Source: OLB6 sp964620125
GTDB taxonomy: Bacteria; Bacteroidota; Ignavibacteria; Kapaibacteriales; Kapaibacteriaceae
NCBI GenBank assembly: GCA_964620125.1
Contig: CAZUGQ010000001.1
Location: forward strand, 124,001-188,000
Reading direction: 5' to 3'
DNA: 64,000 nt
How positions within the stretch are numbered: position 1 is the stretch's first letter; each line of letters starts with the position of its first letter. The position numbers and the translations under genes are program-made. The notes beneath the pieces are model-generated. The model was given only the letters and a program-made list of their open reading frames with translations. It made no database searches and had not been told where the DNA came from. Positions 61,845 through 64,000 of this stretch are shown piece by piece.

Positions 61845-64000
61845 TTAGACTTCGCTGCCATATCTCGGCTTCTTCCATGACTTGAGCAGTGCATACAACA
61901 CAGGGATCACGATCAGTGAGAGCACAGTGCTGTATGCCATGCCGCCCACAACCACAACACCCAAACCCACGCGGCTCTCGGACGATGCTCCAAGCGACAG
62001 TGCAATGGGTAATGCACCAAGAATGGTTGCCAACGACGTCATGAGAATCGGTCGGAACCGCGTTGCAGCAGCCAACATTGCTGCACTGATAACAGACTCT
62101 CCTTCTTCTCTCTTCTGATTAGCAAACTCCACAATCAGAATTCCATTCTTTGTAATCAGGCCAATGAGAGCAACTGCCCCGATTTCACTGAAGATGTTCA
62201 ACGTGTCTCCAGAAAACCATAAAGCCAACACGCCACCAGCAAGTGCGAGTGGCACAGTGAGCATGATGATGAAGGGGTCCAGAAAGCTCTCGAACTGCGC
62301 TGCAAGCACGAGATACACAAAGATCAACGCCAGCAGAAACGCCCACACCAAACTTGAACTGCTCTCGGAGAAGTCTCTGGACTCACCAGCCAATGCTGTA
62401 GTAAACCGGTCACTTAGCACTGTGTCGGCAATGGCATCCATTGCCTGAATACCATCGGCTATCGTTCTTCCCGGGGCAAGCCCTGCGCTGATTGTTGCAC
62501 TCACATTCCGATCATATCGGTACAAGGCTGGAGGTGTGCTGCGCTCTTCGAGATGTACGATATTGGCCAGAGGCACTGTTGCACCACTCGCCGTGCGCAC
62601 GGTGAGACTGCGCAGATGGTCAGGAGTCGACCGACTGCTACGCTCTACTTCGCCAATAATCTGGTACTGTTTGCCATCGAGCATGAAGTAACCAAGGCGC
62701 TGTCCACTCAATCCAGCCTGCAGCACCTGTGAAACGTCTAGAACACTTACACCCAGGTCGCGAGCTCGATCACGATCGATACTCACCACCAGTTCCGGTT
62801 TCGTGAACTTCAGGTTTGCATCCACCACGGTAAAGGTGGGATTCGTGCCAGCCGCTGCCATGAATCGCGGCAATGTGTTTCGTAGGTCGTCGAGCGTAGC
62901 AGCCTGCAGCACGTATTGTACCGGCAGCCCTGCGCGTTGCCCGGTAGAGATGGTGGCCTCCTGTATCACCAGGAACCTGGCCTGCGTGTTTTCTTTGAGC
63001 ATCGCACTAAGCTGTGATGCAATCTCCATCTGCGAACGGGTGCGTTCGACGGATGGAGAAAGTATCACGCGCGAAAATCCGTTGTTGTTCCCCCCACCAA
63101 AGAAGTTGGGCGACGTTACTGTGAGCATGAACTGCGTTTCCGGAACTACTCGGAGCACCGTTGCAGTGAGCGTGTCCATTACGCGATCCATCACATCAAA
63201 GGTTGTTCCCTCCGGAGCAGTAACGTTCATGGTGAGCAGCCCCCGGTCTTCGATTGGAGCCAACTCAGACTTAAGCCCCCTGCCAACAAGAACGATGAGC
63301 ACCACCGATGCAATCATCAGAAGGATTGCGATAAAGGGAGCTTTCATCACTCCCGACAGTATTGCCTGATATCTGCTGGTAAGCCAGAGGAAGAAGGGCT
63401 CCGTTACACGGGCAAACCAGCCATCCATGTCGTGAGCATGCAGGAGCCGCGAACTCATCATTGGAGTAAGCGTTAGACTCACGAATGCACTAATGAGCAC
63501 ACTGGCTGCAACCACACCACCGAACTCGCGAAACAACCGACCTGTAAGACCCGGAAGAAAGATGATGGGCACAAACACCACCACCAGGGTGATCGTGGTG
63601 CTGATGATTGCAAAGTAGATTTCCGTTGCTCCCTTTTCTCCGGCTTCGCGAGCTGGCTCGCCATGTTCAATGCGGCGAAAAATGTTCTCCATTACCACGA
63701 TAGCATCGTCTACAACCAAGCCGGTGGCAAGTACGATGCCTAACAGCGACAGCACATTGATAGAGAAGCCCGCCAACCATACCACGAAGAACGTTGCAAT
63801 CAGGCTTACGGGAATGGCAACCACGGGGATAAGAGTAGCTCGCCACGAACGAAGGAAGAGGAAGATGATGACAACTACCAGTGTGAACGCAATGAGTAAC
63901 GTTTCTTCCACTTCTTCCACAGCACCACGAACGAATCGGGTATCGTCGAATGCAACGTTCAAGATGATGTCGGACGGCACAAACTTCTGCAGGGATGCGT
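61845..64000 (-). CDS. RND-family (HAE1/AcrB-type) efflux pump, N-terminus outside the window
   Basis: The frame is open to the window edge, so about 300 N-terminal residues are missing. The GTG at 63980 is internal, and QKFVPSD-type sequence continues upstream. Proton-relay Asp pair in GLVVDDAIVVMENI and the relay Lys in GLITKNGILIVEFANQKR are present, as are the large periplasmic loop and six membrane helices of the second half. HAE1 type, exporting hydrophobic or amphiphilic compounds by proton antiport. Confidence 0.92.
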   Translation of the reverse strand, partial: ASLQKFVPSDIILNVAFDDTRFVRGAVEEVEETLLIAFTLVVVIIFLFLRSWRATLIPVVAIPVSLIATFFVVWLAGFSINVLSLLGIVLATGLVVDDAIVVMENIFRRIEHGEPAREAGEKGATEIYFAIISTTITLVVVFVPIIFLPGLTGRLFREFGGVVAASVLISAFVSLTLTPMMSSRLLHAHDMDGWFARVTEPFFLWLTSRYQAILSGVMKAPFIAILLMIASVVLIVLVGRGLKSELAPIEDRGLLTMNVTAPEGTTFDVMDRVMDTLTATVLRVVPETQFMLTVTSPNFFGGGNNNGFSRVILSPSVERTRSQMEIASQLSAMLKENTQARFLVIQEATISTGQRAGLPVQYVLQAATLDDLRNTLPRFMAAAGTNPTFTVVDANLKFTKPELVVSIDRDRARDLGVSVLDVSQVLQAGLSGQRLGYFMLDGKQYQIIGEVERSSRSTPDHLRSLTVRTASGATVPLANIVHLEERSTPPALYRYDRNVSATISAGLAPGRTIADGIQAMDAIADTVLSDRFTTALAGESRDFSESSSSLVWAFLLALIFVYLVLAAQFESFLDPFIIMLTVPLALAGGVLALWFSGDTLNIFSEIGAVALIGLITKNGILIVEFANQKREEGESVISAAMLAAATRFRPILMTSLATILGALPIALSLGASSESRVGLGVVVVGGMAYSTVLSLIVIPVLYALLKSWKKPRYGSEV

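Overview
The window looks like ordinary chromosome from a free-living, diderm, menaquinone-using bacterium of the Bacteroidota/Chlorobi side of the tree. The evidence is two very large secreted proteins ending in type IX-secretion-like C-terminal domains, a bifunctional homocysteine methyltransferase/MTHFR, a DUF255 thioredoxin protein, short-form adenylate kinase, menA-ubiE, and an outer-membrane porin inside the kdp operon. Base composition is mildly GC-rich. A lineage such as Kapabacteria/Ignavibacteria is a guess from gene content, not a demonstrated identity. One short run of N (22382-22395) shows a draft assembly.

Layout. 1-9418 is almost entirely minus strand: a partial outer-membrane protein, adk, an RluA-type pseudouridine synthase, folD, an O-antigen-ligase-like membrane protein, a DUF255 protein, a threonine-dehydrogenase-like SDR, a DUF2851 protein and pyrF. 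A gene-free stretch with a strong plus-strand terminator (about 9540-9664) precedes a lipoprotein zinc metalloprotease. From 12748 to 31548 a long plus-strand run of tightly packed or overlapping genes carries DoxX, homocysteine methyltransferase/MTHFR, RDD, tryptophan 2,3-dioxygenase, comF, ndh, an M24 peptidase, a phosphohexomutase, a large DNA-methyltransferase-like protein, dprA, idi-2, a polyprenyl synthase, murD, an ABC-2 exporter and a LolA-like protein. Then come xth, pyrE and a 4.4-kb secreted protein gene (minus), menA-ubiE (minus), and a BNR-repeat secreted protein with a LOG-family gene (plus). The complete kdp potassium system follows (minus, 43552-52335: kdpA, kdpB, porin, kdpC, kdpD, kdpE). 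After it lie a small secreted protein, a full-length ABCC/MRP-like exporter (plus), a 527-bp stretch without a confident gene, and a minus-strand block of DUF4833, murB, fumC, tolC-like and an RND pump that runs off the window.

How the genes fit together. Isoprenoid and quinone supply (idi, polyprenyl synthase, menA, ubiE, ndh), cell-wall precursors (murD, murB), one-carbon and pyrimidine metabolism (folD, MTHFR, pyrF, pyrE), competence-related genes (comF, dprA) and efflux (TolC plus RND, ABCC-like) are all present. No phage, transposon, CRISPR array, rRNA or tRNA was recognised.

The most unusual signals are at the nucleotide level. An octamer, AGGGGGCT, occurs 25 times on the two strands by hand count. 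A 15-bp repeat family based on AGTGCCGGG appears as a perfect terminator hairpin, as a hairpin abutting the tdo start codon, and as an in-frame four-copy insertion inside the ABCC-like exporter. There are also several G/C-rich short tandem repeats, one of them inside an otherwise intact phosphohexomutase. At the protein level the standouts are a 922-residue methyltransferase-like protein beside dprA without visible catalytic motifs, a homocysteine methyltransferase domain lacking its zinc cysteines, and the eukaryote-like asymmetric ABCC exporter.
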